This document shows, piece by piece, positions 14,439 to 21,390 of a stretch of DNA of 22,374 nt. Below the pieces are notes generated by a model. That model worked only from the letters and a program-made list of their open reading frames with translations, ran no database searches and was not told the DNA's origin. Position 1 is the stretch's first letter. Every line of letters begins with the position of its first letter. Origin of the DNA: a virus; the IMG/VR virus record IMGVR_UViG_3300042355_000500, positions 1 to 22,374 of that record; one strand, 5' to 3'. Made by a program: the position numbers and the translations under genes.

Positions 14439-15250
14439 AATTTCAGCGCGTCATTGAACAGGTTTTTTATCGGCCTTGGCTTATCACTCCCGGCGGTTAT
14501 GCTGCCGTCCGCAAACTGGTGGAGGGCCGAATCCTGCGCGCCAACGGCGAAGGCTATGAAATGCTCGACGGCATGACCAGCAAGCGCGAGGAAATGGAAA
14601 TCGACGGGCAGGGCATCGCGCACATTTGCATCGAGGGCACGCTCGCTAAGGGCATCTCGCCCATCGAGGCGTGCTGCGGGGGGTGGGACTACGAGTGGAT
14701 TGCCGACGACATCGAGGAGGCCGTGGAGGCCAACTGCCGCGGGATCCTGCTTGAGATCAACTCGCCGGGGGGCAACTGCACTGGATGCTCTGAGGTCGTG
14801 GACATGATCCAAGCGCTGACGATTCCCATCGTGGCTTACTCCGACGACACCGCCTGCTCGGCTGCGTACAACATCGCGGTGAGCTGTGACAAAGTTATTG
14901 GCTCCGTGGGCAGCACTTGGGGTTCTATCGGCACGATTATCCCGTGGCTGGATCAGTCCGCAGCGTACGAGGCCGAGGGGCTGCGTTGGGATCCGATCAC
15001 GTCCGGGCCACTCAAAGGCGCAGGCATGGGGCCGTCGCTGACGCCAGCGCAACGCGCCAGCCTACAGCAGCTGGTGGACGACAGCTTCGCGCAGTTCCGC
15101 GACAACGTACTGCGCAACCGCCGTGTTGCCGACGAGTACATGACCGGGGCCGCTTACCTGGCGCCGCGGGCAAAAGCGGGTAACCTCATTGACGCAGTCG
15201 GCACAGAAGAGCTTGCATATTCTGAGCTTCTGCGTATGGTAGGCACGTAG
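14435..15250 (+). CDS. S49-family head maturation protease (gpC-like)
   Basis: A serine protease of the SppA/ClpP fold, 271 residues. EINSPGG (108-114) is the oxyanion-hole strand, S142 in ACSAAY is the nucleophile and K194 in GPLKGAG fits the catalytic Lys of the Ser-Lys dyad. MTGAAYLAPRAKAGNLIDAVG near the end matches the family. In lambda the protease gene also encodes the scaffold as a C-terminal in-frame product; here the scaffold is a separate gene 80 bases downstream. It would trim scaffold or portal during prohead maturation. ATG 14435 overlaps the portal stop. A terminator-like hairpin follows the stop. Confidence 0.9.
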   Translation: MKFQRVIEQVFYRPWLITPGGYAAVRKLVEGRILRANGEGYEMLDGMTSKREEMEIDGQGIAHICIEGTLAKGISPIEACCGGWDYEWIADDIEEAVEANCRGILLEINSPGGNCTGCSEVVDMIQALTIPIVAYSDDTACSAAYNIAVSCDKVIGSVGSTWGSIGTIIPWLDQSAAYEAEGLRWDPITSGPLKGAGMGPSLTPAQRASLQQLVDDSFAQFRDNVLRNRRVADEYMTGAAYLAPRAKAGNLIDAVGTEELAYSELLRMVGT

Positions 15251-15274
15251 TTGTTCATTGGGTTCGTTGTTTTA

Positions 15275-15314
15275 CCCCGTCGGGCTGTCTCTCCCGGCGG
15301 GGTTTTTCTTGTCC
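15275..15314 (+). terminator. Intrinsic terminator-like hairpin before the scaffold gene
   Basis: CCCCGTCGGG (15275-15284) pairs with CCCGGCGGGG (15293-15302), a 10-base stem with one G-T wobble, an 8-base loop, then TTTTT (15303-15307). It lies 24 bases after the protease stop and 16 bases before ATG 15331. Its 3' side GGGGTTTTTCTTGTCC copies the one at 12646-12661. Confidence 0.75.
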
Positions 15315-15330
15315 CGGTGCCTTAGGGCAT

Positions 15331-15741
15331 ATGGAGTCCACTCCGGCAACCCTCACCGACGCGCTGGCAGCGTTGTCCGCCGCACAGGCTGACCTCTCGG
15401 CGCTTAACGCACTTACCGCCGAGCACTCGGCGCTGGTGGCTCAATTTGATGCGCTCAAGAACCGCGCCGCGGAACTCTCCGCTGCTCTGGACCTTGCCAA
15501 CGCCAACAACCGCGATCTGGCCGCAGCGCTCGACGCCATGAAGGCCTCCGAGGCTGACGCAGCGGCAAAGGCGAACGCAATCGTGGCCAACCTCGGCGTC
15601 CCTCCCGTGGCCATCCAACCGGAGGCCGCGACCGCGCCAAAGTCCCGCGACGAGCTTTGGGCGCACTACATGACTCTGGGCTTCGCGGAACGAAATGCGT
15701 TCTACGCGGCCAACAAAACCGCAATGCAGTTTCACTCCTAA
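15331..15741 (+). CDS. Probable capsid scaffolding protein
   Basis: The 136-residue product is Ala-rich and helical. The first 90 residues have coiled-coil repeats (ALAALSAAQADLSALNAL and similar), followed by a Pro-rich hinge (GVPPVAIQPEAATAP), and a C-terminal SRDELWAHYMTLGFAERNAFYAANK. That short C-terminal block, of the form LW..Y..L....R.AFY..., is common in small scaffold or head-assembly proteins and would bind the coat protein. Its place between the head protease and the coat gene supports this. ATG 15331 follows the terminator; GGG at 15325-15327 is the only purine run before it. Alternative: a decoration protein. Confidence 0.7.
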   Translation: MESTPATLTDALAALSAAQADLSALNALTAEHSALVAQFDALKNRAAELSAALDLANANNRDLAAALDAMKASEADAAAKANAIVANLGVPPVAIQPEAATAPKSRDELWAHYMTLGFAERNAFYAANKTAMQFHS

Positions 15742-15760
15742 CCTCTACTAATTCAATACC

Positions 15761-16642
15761 ATGGCTCTCAACGGCGTTTTTCTCGCACAAATCGCGCAGG
15801 CCTCCCTGCCGTTCCTCACCAACGCTTTCGCTCCTTTGCGTGGCATCACGACTGACTTCTCCACGGACGTTGCGTCCGCTGGGCAGTCGGTAACAACCCG
15901 TTTCGCGACGGTCCCTTCCGTCGTGGACATCACCGCCGATGGCTACGCTCCCGTGGCTGGCGACACGACTGCCCGCACGATTACTCTCGACCAGCACCAG
16001 GGCGTTACGCTCGGGTTTACGGACATTGAGGTCCTCCAGTCGTCCATCAATTTTGAGCGCTTGTTTCTGGCCCCGATGGTGCAGGCTCTTGGGGCTAAGG
16101 TGTTCGGGGACATCTGGAATCTGGTGACCGCTGCCAACTTCACGCAGACCGCGCTTTCTTCGAGCGCTGCCAACTTTGACCGCTCCGACGTGATCGACTT
16201 GGCGCAGCAGCTGACCAGTTCGGCTAAGGCTCCGAAGTTCGGGCGCGCGCTGCTCCTCAATCCTGCGTACTACGGATCGGTGCTGAAGACGTTCATCTCG
16301 GCTGAAATCCCGACCATCACCGAGTTCAAAGCCAACAACACCGTCCCGCGGGTGTCTGGCTTTGAGGTTTACGAAAGCGACTTGTGCGACGCCAACGGCG
16401 AAAGCCTCGCCGGGTTTGCAATGCACTCCAGCGCGCTCATCATGGCCGCCCGCCGGGTGAACCCTGAGGCCGCGTTGCAGGATTCTATTGAGATCGCTGA
16501 AGTTATCGTCCCCGACCTCGGGCTTCCGGTCACTTTCAGGCGCTTCTACTCAAGGGAAAGCGGAAAGACGTGCATTTCTTGCTCGGTTATATATGGCTGC
16601 GCGAAAGGTACTAACATGGGCGTCCGCATCGTAACCCCCTAA
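15761..16642 (+). CDS. Major capsid (coat) protein
   Basis: A 293-residue coat protein, probably HK97 fold with a P22-coat-like insertion type. Visible blocks are SVTTRFATVPSV, DITADGYAPVAGDTTARTITLDQHQGVTLGFTDIE (N-terminal arm and E-loop-like strands), GDIWNLVTAANFTQTAL, LLLNPAYYGSVLKTF and a C-terminal P-domain strand VIVPDLGLPVTFRRFY. Position after protease and scaffold, and a strong terminator after the gene, fit the most highly expressed head gene. The ATG lies in CCATGG with no strong Shine-Dalgarno. Two Cys pairs near the end (CISC) are unusual for a coat protein and might form crosslinks. Confidence 0.85.
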   Translation: MALNGVFLAQIAQASLPFLTNAFAPLRGITTDFSTDVASAGQSVTTRFATVPSVVDITADGYAPVAGDTTARTITLDQHQGVTLGFTDIEVLQSSINFERLFLAPMVQALGAKVFGDIWNLVTAANFTQTALSSSAANFDRSDVIDLAQQLTSSAKAPKFGRALLLNPAYYGSVLKTFISAEIPTITEFKANNTVPRVSGFEVYESDLCDANGESLAGFAMHSSALIMAARRVNPEAALQDSIEIAEVIVPDLGLPVTFRRFYSRESGKTCISCSVIYGCAKGTNMGVRIVTP

Positions 16643-16661
16643 CGGCTGAAACCCCTCCACA

Positions 16662-16697
16662 GCCGGGGCGCTCTGTAAATGGGCGTCCCGGCTTTTT
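16662..16697 (+). terminator. Intrinsic terminator after the coat gene
   Basis: GCCGGGGCG (16662-16670) pairs with CGTCCCGGC (16684-16692), a 9-base stem with one G-T wobble, a 13-base loop, and TTTTT (16693-16697). It lies 20 bases after the coat stop. It would trim message past the coat gene so that tail genes are made at a lower level. Confidence 0.75.
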
Positions 16698-16710
16698 CCG
16701 AATATCCCAC

Positions 16711-16932
16711 ATGAAAATCTCACTGGTGCTTGAAGACCTCGGCGCAGGTCCGCAAATCATTTTCTCGACCGGATCGCCAGACGAGGCGCGGCGGTTTTAC
16801 AAGCAGCACAACGGCGCTGGCCGGATCTATCTGGTGGTCAATCCCACGCCGGAAAACGTGAAGCTCAACAAAGCCGCACCAGAGCCGCCAAAACCGGTTT
16901 CTAGGCGCAAGGCAGAGCCAGCGCTGATTTGA
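16711..16932 (+). CDS. Small protein at head-tail junction, function unknown
   Basis: The 73-residue protein starts with a beta strand (MKISLVLEDLGAGPQIIFSTG), continues with a helix SPDEARRFYKQHN, a strand GRIYLVVNP and a Pro/Lys-rich end. It resembles a compact alpha-beta fold. I do not recognise a family. It follows the coat terminator and its stop overlaps the next ATG (TGATG), so it is part of the connector gene series. It could be a lambda FI-like or head-completion factor by place only. Confidence 0.65.
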   Translation: MKISLVLEDLGAGPQIIFSTGSPDEARRFYKQHNGAGRIYLVVNPTPENVKLNKAAPEPPKPVSRRKAEPALI

Positions 16933-17234
16933 TGAGTGAGTGGACCGCCATCACTGAATCCGCGATGAGCCAGGCGCTCGGCTACATGCAGGCTGACAGC
17001 GTGACATACGCTGGCGTTACGGTGGATTGTGTGGCGACCGAAAAAACATCTGATTTACTGACGATGGGCGGCTTTGAGCAGCATTTTGCTGGGTTCGTGC
17101 GACTTCTGAAAGCGGGGTTTCCAGAACCTGTGAATGGCGCAAAACTCAGCGTCAACGGCACCGAGCGCCGCATAACCAGCTGGGACGAGGATCCGATCAG
17201 TTGGAAAATCTACTTGGAGGACGTGACGCGATGA
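16932..17234 (+). CDS. Probable head-tail connector or attachment protein
   Basis: The 100-residue product has a helix, then a beta-rich part: VTYAGVTVDCVATEKT, GFEQHFAGFVRLLKAGF, GAKLSVNGTERRITSWDED and SWKIYLEDV. That pattern of a G-x-V-T strand, an r-strand and a final 'I-x-L' strand is what is seen in FII-like joining proteins. ATG 16932 begins one base into the previous stop (TGATG); the TTG three bases before is not needed. The stop overlaps the next ATG. The function rests largely on place between coat and tail genes. Confidence 0.6.
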   Translation: MSEWTAITESAMSQALGYMQADSVTYAGVTVDCVATEKTSDLLTMGGFEQHFAGFVRLLKAGFPEPVNGAKLSVNGTERRITSWDEDPISWKIYLEDVTR

Positions 17235-17611
17235 CTGACGGGCTTATCGCTGCCGCCATTCAAGCCGCGCTCGCAACCGCTCTGCCCGGTGTTTACGTCG
17301 GCGAGCCGCAAGACGACCAACCAATCCCGGCGCGCGCTGTGCTTATGGAGTTACAGACTGACGTTGTCGTCGGCAGTCCGCTGCAACGTGGCACGTTGAC
17401 GCTCAACGCCATTTCGCAGGCTGACGATTACACGCGGGCGCAGCACGCTGAGTTTACGGCGGCGGTGGACCTCGCCATGCGTTACATCGTTATCACGTCC
17501 AACGCAGTGCAGCTTTACGGCGTAGTGGCGCAGAGCACTGACAATTTGCGCGAGGAGCGGCACTGGCGCACCGCTATGCCTTACGTCATTGGATTCGGAC
17601 CTAAACCATAA
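17231..17611 (+). CDS. Probable tail terminator / completion protein (gpU-like)
   Basis: The 126-residue protein starts MTDGLIAAAIQAALATALPGVYVGEPQ, continues with QRGTLTLNAISQADD and an end strand AMPYVIGFGP. This N-terminal helix plus strand, then a 'tR..~ism.'-type region, fits short siphovirus tail-completion proteins such as gpU, which cap the tail tube. Similarity is not strong enough to name. ATG 17231 overlaps the previous stop, with GGAGG at 17216-17220 as ribosome binding site; an ATG at 17201 in this frame would overlap further and is rejected. Confidence 0.6.
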   Translation: MTDGLIAAAIQAALATALPGVYVGEPQDDQPIPARAVLMELQTDVVVGSPLQRGTLTLNAISQADDYTRAQHAEFTAAVDLAMRYIVITSNAVQLYGVVAQSTDNLREERHWRTAMPYVIGFGPKP

Positions 17612-17617
17612 ACGCTT

Positions 17618-17917
17618 ATGCCTGTATCATTTGGAGCAGTAAACTTTAGTGTGACCGCGCCAAGCGGTTACCTGCAAGAGTCGTCGCAAGAGGCTGTTGT
17701 TGAACTTGCAACGATCCGCGACGCCGAGGGGCAGACCGTGGTGTCTCAGGCCAAGCCGCGCAGCACGACGACTACAACCGTCAAAACCAAAGGCGAGGCC
17801 GATTTGTTGGCCGTACCTGAAGGTTCATTCTCTGGCGCAAAATTGACCGGCTCAAAGGTTTCCGAAACCAACGACGACTTTGCAACCGCCGAGGCAACCT
17901 ACACCCTTTTCCTTTAA
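17618..17917 (+). CDS. Tail-tube-like beta protein, copy 1
   Basis: This 99-residue beta-rich protein has Thr/Ser-rich strands (RSTTTTTVKTKGEADLL) and ends SKVSETNDDFATAEATYTLFL. It is related to the next gene product: both share K-x-KG-x-(A/G)D in the middle and SK..NDDF....AT.T near the end. In siphoviruses the tail-tube protein lies just before the tail chaperones, which is where this pair sits. ATG 17618 follows the previous stop by six bases. The tail role is inferred from place and fold. Confidence 0.55.
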   Translation: MPVSFGAVNFSVTAPSGYLQESSQEAVVELATIRDAEGQTVVSQAKPRSTTTTTVKTKGEADLLAVPEGSFSGAKLTGSKVSETNDDFATAEATYTLFL

Positions 17918-17918
17918 T

Positions 17919-18233
17919 ATGGCCACCTTTGGAATCACTCTTATTGCTGCCGGAGGCTCGATTGTCGAAAGCGTGGACATCGAGATGAAGGCTGAGTTTA
18001 AGCAGCTTATCAACAGCGCCGGCCAACATTCCGAGGCTCGCACATTTGACTCGTCCTACACCGTCAGCGTTAAGGGCAAAGGCGACTCCTGCCCATTCAC
18101 GCTCGGCAGCACCTCGGGGATGCCCGGCGTTGTGAGCGGCAAAGGCATCTGGACCAACGTATCTCTCGACTCCAAAAACGACGATTTTCGCGGCTGGTCA
18201 GCAACGGCAACCGTCTACACCAACGCAGCATAA
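17919..18233 (+). CDS. Tail-tube-like beta protein, copy 2
   Basis: The 104-residue product starts MATFGITLIAAGGSIVESVDIEMKAEFKQLIN, continues AGQHSEARTFDSSYTVSVKGKGD, and ends SLDSKNDDFRGWSATATVYTNAA. It looks like a diverged copy of the preceding gene product, as noted there. The start at 17919 follows the previous stop at once; a longer frame from 17880 would begin inside the previous gene and is rejected. A plausible use is one tube protein and one tube-decorating or variant protein. Confidence 0.55.
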   Translation: MATFGITLIAAGGSIVESVDIEMKAEFKQLINSAGQHSEARTFDSSYTVSVKGKGDSCPFTLGSTSGMPGVVSGKGIWTNVSLDSKNDDFRGWSATATVYTNAA

Positions 18234-18242
18234 CCACATAAC

Positions 18243-18668
18243 ATGCGCCTCCGATTATTAGAGGACAACGAACAACCGGGAAAGAGCTTCAACACCGACC
18301 TTATCGCCGCATGGATTACTTCCGGTGGCGCTTTGGTTAAGCGTGGGGGCTTCCAGCAATTTACGGACGAGGACGGCAAACTGCATGTCCGCTGGATAGT
18401 TAACTGCGACGTGCAAGCCAAGATTGACGGCTCAGATCTTGAGTTTGACGAGTTCCGTAAGCGCTTTGAGGACCTTGAGTGGTGCAAAGCGCATCCCGAC
18501 TCCGATATCAGCTGGATGCGGGCTTTTCGCGACAATAGCCGGGACCTCAAGCGGTTTGCCAAGTCTGCCGCAGTTGGCATTGCGCGAGGCAATAGTCGTT
18601 CGTTTGGCGTGGTTTACCCAGACTCGCCGGAATGGCTCAAGCAGGAGTTCCAAGCGCGCTTTATATGA
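18243..18668 (+). CDS. Tail-region protein, function unknown
   Basis: The 141-residue product starts with MRLRLLEDNE, then has FNTDLIAAWITSGGALVKRGG, a beta pair (KLHVRWIVNCDVQAKIDG), an acidic-aromatic helix (FDEFRKRFEDLEWCKAHP) and ends YPDSPEWLKQEFQARFI. No family is recognised. It is between the tube-like genes and the G-like chaperone, with its stop overlapping the chaperone start (ATGA). ATG 18243 has no strong ribosome binding site. Confidence 0.6.
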   Translation: MRLRLLEDNEQPGKSFNTDLIAAWITSGGALVKRGGFQQFTDEDGKLHVRWIVNCDVQAKIDGSDLEFDEFRKRFEDLEWCKAHPDSDISWMRAFRDNSRDLKRFAKSAAVGIARGNSRSFGVVYPDSPEWLKQEFQARFI

Positions 18669-19012
18669 ATCCGTTTTTCCTCAAACCGACACAAGTCGGG
18701 CCGCTTGAGCTGAGGCCGTGGACGCTGACGACGCAGATTGCTATTGCTGAGTTGGACCTCGGCAAACTGTCAGACCAAGAGCAGGTGATTGCGTGCGCGT
18801 GGCTGCAGTCGCGCGAACCGGAAGAGGTCGAGCAGGCAATCAGCGACGGCACGGCGCTGGCCTCGATTAAGGCGTTTACGCGGGCGTTCCCACTGGCGCT
18901 GGCAAAGCCGGTCGCTGAGTGGTGCAGGCTGCAAGCCGAGGCCGTAGAGGCGGGGCGAGTAGAGGTGCTGCCACAACCCGGCGCAACGCGGGAGGACGCA
19001 CCAAAAAACTAA
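18665..19012 (+). CDS. Tail assembly chaperone, G-like (0-frame product)
   Basis: The 115-residue product starts MNPFFLKPTQVGPLELRPWT, is helical, and ends ATREDAPKN directly at TAA 19010-19012. Lambda-type phages make G and, by a -1 frameshift, a longer G-T protein; both help the tape measure form the tail tube. Here the last two codons AAA AAC lie in A AAA AAC, a strong -1 slippery heptamer, and the -1 frame is open to 19230. ATG 18665 overlaps the previous stop; a start at 18632 is rejected. Function rests on gene order plus frameshift signal rather than similarity. Confidence 0.75.
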   Translation: MNPFFLKPTQVGPLELRPWTLTTQIAIAELDLGKLSDQEQVIACAWLQSREPEEVEQAISDGTALASIKAFTRAFPLALAKPVAEWCRLQAEAVEAGRVEVLPQPGATREDAPKN

Positions 19013-19054
19013 CAGCGCCAGGCTGGGAGGAGTCATTCCTGCTGGTACTGGCGC
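19003..19054 (+). promoter_or_regulatory. Programmed -1 frameshift signal: A AAA AAC with downstream hairpin
   Basis: The 0-frame reads CCA AAA AAC TAA, so A AAA AAC (19003-19009) meets the X XXY YYZ rule and stops immediately after. Five bases later, GCGCCAG (19015-19021) and CTGGCGC (19048-19054) form a perfect 7-base stem, the classic stimulator distance. After a -1 shift reading goes on with codon CTA at 19009, in the frame open to 19230. Confidence 0.8.
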
Positions 19055-19230
19055 GCGAAACAGGATGGACACAGGACCACATACAACGCAGGGCACCGCT
19101 GGCGCAGCTTTTGCGCGTGTATCACGCCGCGATATGGGGCAACGGGGCATGGACTATCCGGCGCACGCAAAAACCGCTGGAAAGCCTGTTTCCGGCGCGG
19201 GGAACGGTGGAGGACGATGATGATGAGTAA
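19009..19230 (+). CDS. T-like part of the frameshifted G-T tail chaperone
   Basis: The -1 frame after the slippery site reads LTAPGWEESFLLVLARET, then LAQLLRVYHAAIWGNGAWTIRR, and ends ARGTVEDDDDE, 73 residues before TAA. The full fusion starting at 18665 would be 188 residues. A free-standing start at 18919 in this frame gives an Arg-rich N-terminus from inside the chaperone gene and is unlikely, so this part should be made only by frameshift. The acidic end and helical body fit a T domain that binds the tape measure. Its end overlaps the next gene start. Confidence 0.7.
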   Translation, partial: LTAPGWEESFLLVLARETGWTQDHIQRRAPLAQLLRVYHAAIWGNGAWTIRRTQKPLESLFPARGTVEDDDDE

Positions 19231-19996
19231 CGAAATCGTCATCACTACCAACGCTGGGTATTATTCCGAACGGTTTGCCCGATATTTGGCACGCTCGATT
19301 CAGATCACACGGCGCACCACCGAGGCAGTTGTCCGAGAACAGGCCAAAATGCTTGTGCAGGTAGCTTTTGCGTACACGCCTCCGATGAGTGGGAAAATAC
19401 GCCAGGACAAAACTGCCAAGTTTCCCAAAGGCTACCGGGCGTCACAAAAGGCGATTGAGCGCACGTTAAAATTGGCGACGATCATCAAAAACCGCGGCGT
19501 CATTGAGCGCTCATTAGAGCGTGCACGCGACGAAAACAAACGAGCGCAGCTGACGGCAATTCTGGAGGAGTTGGATCAGCCTGCGCAACGCGTTGTGGCC
19601 TATGTCAAACAATACCAGAGGCCGAATAAGCAGTGGCCTGCCAGTACTCAAAAGTTTCACACGACCAGAGAAAAGCGAAAGCAGGCGGTGATTATTTTGT
19701 CCCGAACCATTGGAGCAACAGCTGCGGGCTGGTGCGCGGCAGCTGACCGGCTCGGAGTGCGATACCCCGATTGGATTGCCAGGTGGAAAGCGCGAAACAG
19801 CGGCAGCATGGTGCTCAGAGTGGAGCCAACGCTAATCCAGTTTACAGCGCGCAACGCCAACCGGCACAGCGATGCTGGAGCAATCCAGCGCTCGCTTGAC
19901 AAAGCGTTTGATGAGCAAGCGAGAGCAATGCGTGCAAGTTTGATTTCCGCAATCAGCGACGGCGTTTTGCGCCGGGAGGATGTTTTCGGGAGATAA
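19217..19996 (+). CDS. Tail-region protein, possibly gpZ/gp10-like
   Basis: This 259-residue protein is basic and helical. Residues about 15-70 (FARYLARSIQITRR.., VQVAFAYTPPMSGK) resemble the N-terminal helix plus 'a.P...G' element of HK97 gp10 or lambda gpZ tail proteins, but the middle (about 70-175, RYRPNK-type basic helices) is longer than in those families. The end (MRASLISAISDGVLRREDVFGR) is helical. Lambda Z lies before U; here the gene is between the chaperone and the tape measure, so the assignment is tentative. ATG 19217, 19220 and 19223 are possible starts; GGTGGAGGA at 19207-19213 precedes them. Confidence 0.6.
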   Translation: MMMSNEIVITTNAGYYSERFARYLARSIQITRRTTEAVVREQAKMLVQVAFAYTPPMSGKIRQDKTAKFPKGYRASQKAIERTLKLATIIKNRGVIERSLERARDENKRAQLTAILEELDQPAQRVVAYVKQYQRPNKQWPASTQKFHTTREKRKQAVIILSRTIGATAAGWCAAADRLGVRYPDWIARWKARNSGSMVLRVEPTLIQFTARNANRHSDAGAIQRSLDKAFDEQARAMRASLISAISDGVLRREDVFGR

Positions 19997-19998
19997 TT

Positions 19999-21387
19999 AT
20001 GGCGAACACGATCACAATCGCGGCAGACACCAGTCGCTTTGTTGCAGGTGTCAACCAAGCGAACCAAGCCATGCGCGGGCTTGGCAGCACCATCCAAACT
20101 GCGATGGGAGGCAATTTCATCGCCGCTGGGATTATGCAAGCGATGGGGCAGTTTTTGACGCTGCAGGGAGTCATCAGGGCCGTGACCTTTGCCGCGGACG
20201 GACTCCGGGACGCGCTGCAACTCGGCGACGACTTGGTGGACCTCAACGCGCAGACCGGCGTCGCCATTGACAAACTGCTGGAATTACAGATGGCATTTGA
20301 CCTCAACGGCATGAAAGCCGACCAGTTGCAGCCGGTCATTGCCAAGCTGCAGCGCTCCATTGCGGACGCCGCCAGCGGCAGCGACGAGGCCGCGCTAAAG
20401 TTTGCGCGCATGGGCATTAACATTGCCGACATTCAAGGGCTGACTGCCGATGAGCAGCTAATGAAGGTTGGCGAGGCCATTTCAAAAATACAAAACCCGG
20501 CAGCGCGATCCGCGGCGGCAATGGACATTTTCGGGAAGGCTGGTGCCAAGCTGCTTTCGGTGTTTGCTTCGACTGCGATCCAAGACACAAGCACCCAACT
20601 CGACGCTCAAAACGAAATGCTGTTGCAAAATGCAAGTGGCATGGACGAGGTCCGCGCTGTCCTCGGTAAACAAAGCGACATGCTGCTGCAAAACGCAGGT
20701 GTTTTTGCGCGGGCAAGTGACATTTTGGGACTGACGGGCAGCAAGGTGCACGGCTTTTTTGTGGGCATCGCCAGCGAAACGATTCCGCAAATGATGGACG
20801 CCATGGATCGGCTGGCCAAAATCGACTTGAGCGAAGTCGGGAAAAGTCTTGGCGACGGGATTGCAATTTCCATCGAACTGATTGGGCGATTGATTGACAA
20901 AATCCGACCGTTTTTTGAAATCAGCGAAAAACTTGCAAAAACGCAGTCAACTTATGGCGGGCAGGCGTTTATGGGCATGGGAGGCATGGGCATGGGAGGC
21001 ACTGGAGTGTCTCTTTCGGAGGCCACAAAGACGGCAGAAAAACCTGCGCCAAAAACGGGATTTTTTGACGACATCATTGCCGACATCGAAAAGAAACGAG
21101 CCGAGGCTCGCAAAAAATACGCAACGCCGGAAGCAGCGCCGACAGGGATGGATATTGCCAGTAAAGGCGTTATGTCCGCAGCCGCGCCGCTTATTGCGAC
21201 CAGCATGGCAAAGGTCGGCGCAATCGGCTCGGCAGTTTGGGGCGGTGACCAAGGCATCAACGTCCAGCGCGACCAGCTGGCAGTACAGCGGCGCATTGCT
21301 GACAGCATTGACCGGTTTTTACAGGCCGCACAGCCAATACAAAACCCGTTTCTGGGCAACGTAACACCTCAGCTGGGAGTCATTTAA
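19999..21387 (+). CDS. Tape measure-like tail protein
   Basis: In this 462-residue protein, the start MANTITIAADTSRFVAGVNQANQAMRGLG and the following GNFIAAGIMQAMGQFLTLQGVI are typical of tape measure N-terminal parts, with amphipathic helices throughout (LDLNGMKADQLQPVIAKLQRSI, AARSAAAMDIFGKAGAKLL). Two 21-residue units in tandem at 209-250 share a MLLQNA block. A Gly/Met run (FMGMGGMGMGG) is encoded by a 15-base tandem repeat. The tape measure sets tail length; this one is short compared with lambda gpH (853), so a short tail or a second part downstream is possible. Position directly after the chaperones and a Z-like gene fits. Confidence 0.75.
   Translation: MANTITIAADTSRFVAGVNQANQAMRGLGSTIQTAMGGNFIAAGIMQAMGQFLTLQGVIRAVTFAADGLRDALQLGDDLVDLNAQTGVAIDKLLELQMAFDLNGMKADQLQPVIAKLQRSIADAASGSDEAALKFARMGINIADIQGLTADEQLMKVGEAISKIQNPAARSAAAMDIFGKAGAKLLSVFASTAIQDTSTQLDAQNEMLLQNASGMDEVRAVLGKQSDMLLQNAGVFARASDILGLTGSKVHGFFVGIASETIPQMMDAMDRLAKIDLSEVGKSLGDGIAISIELIGRLIDKIRPFFEISEKLAKTQSTYGGQAFMGMGGMGMGGTGVSLSEATKTAEKPAPKTGFFDDIIADIEKKRAEARKKYATPEAAPTGMDIASKGVMSAAAPLIATSMAKVGAIGSAVWGGDQGINVQRDQLAVQRRIADSIDRFLQAAQPIQNPFLGNVTPQLGVI
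20971..21000. repeat. 15-base tandem repeat in the tape measure gene
   Basis: ATGGGCATGGGAGGC occurs twice in tandem (20971-20985 and 20986-21000) without a mismatch. It encodes MGMGG twice. The unit is a multiple of three, so gain or loss of a copy by slippage keeps the frame and would give length variants of the flexible linker. Confidence 0.85.
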
Positions 21388-21390
21388 TTT

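Noticed and set aside
14174-16426. Long minus-strand frames (292 and 323 residues) opposite the protease and coat genes
   Set aside because: Shadows in a GC-rich codon pattern; no motif and no start signal.
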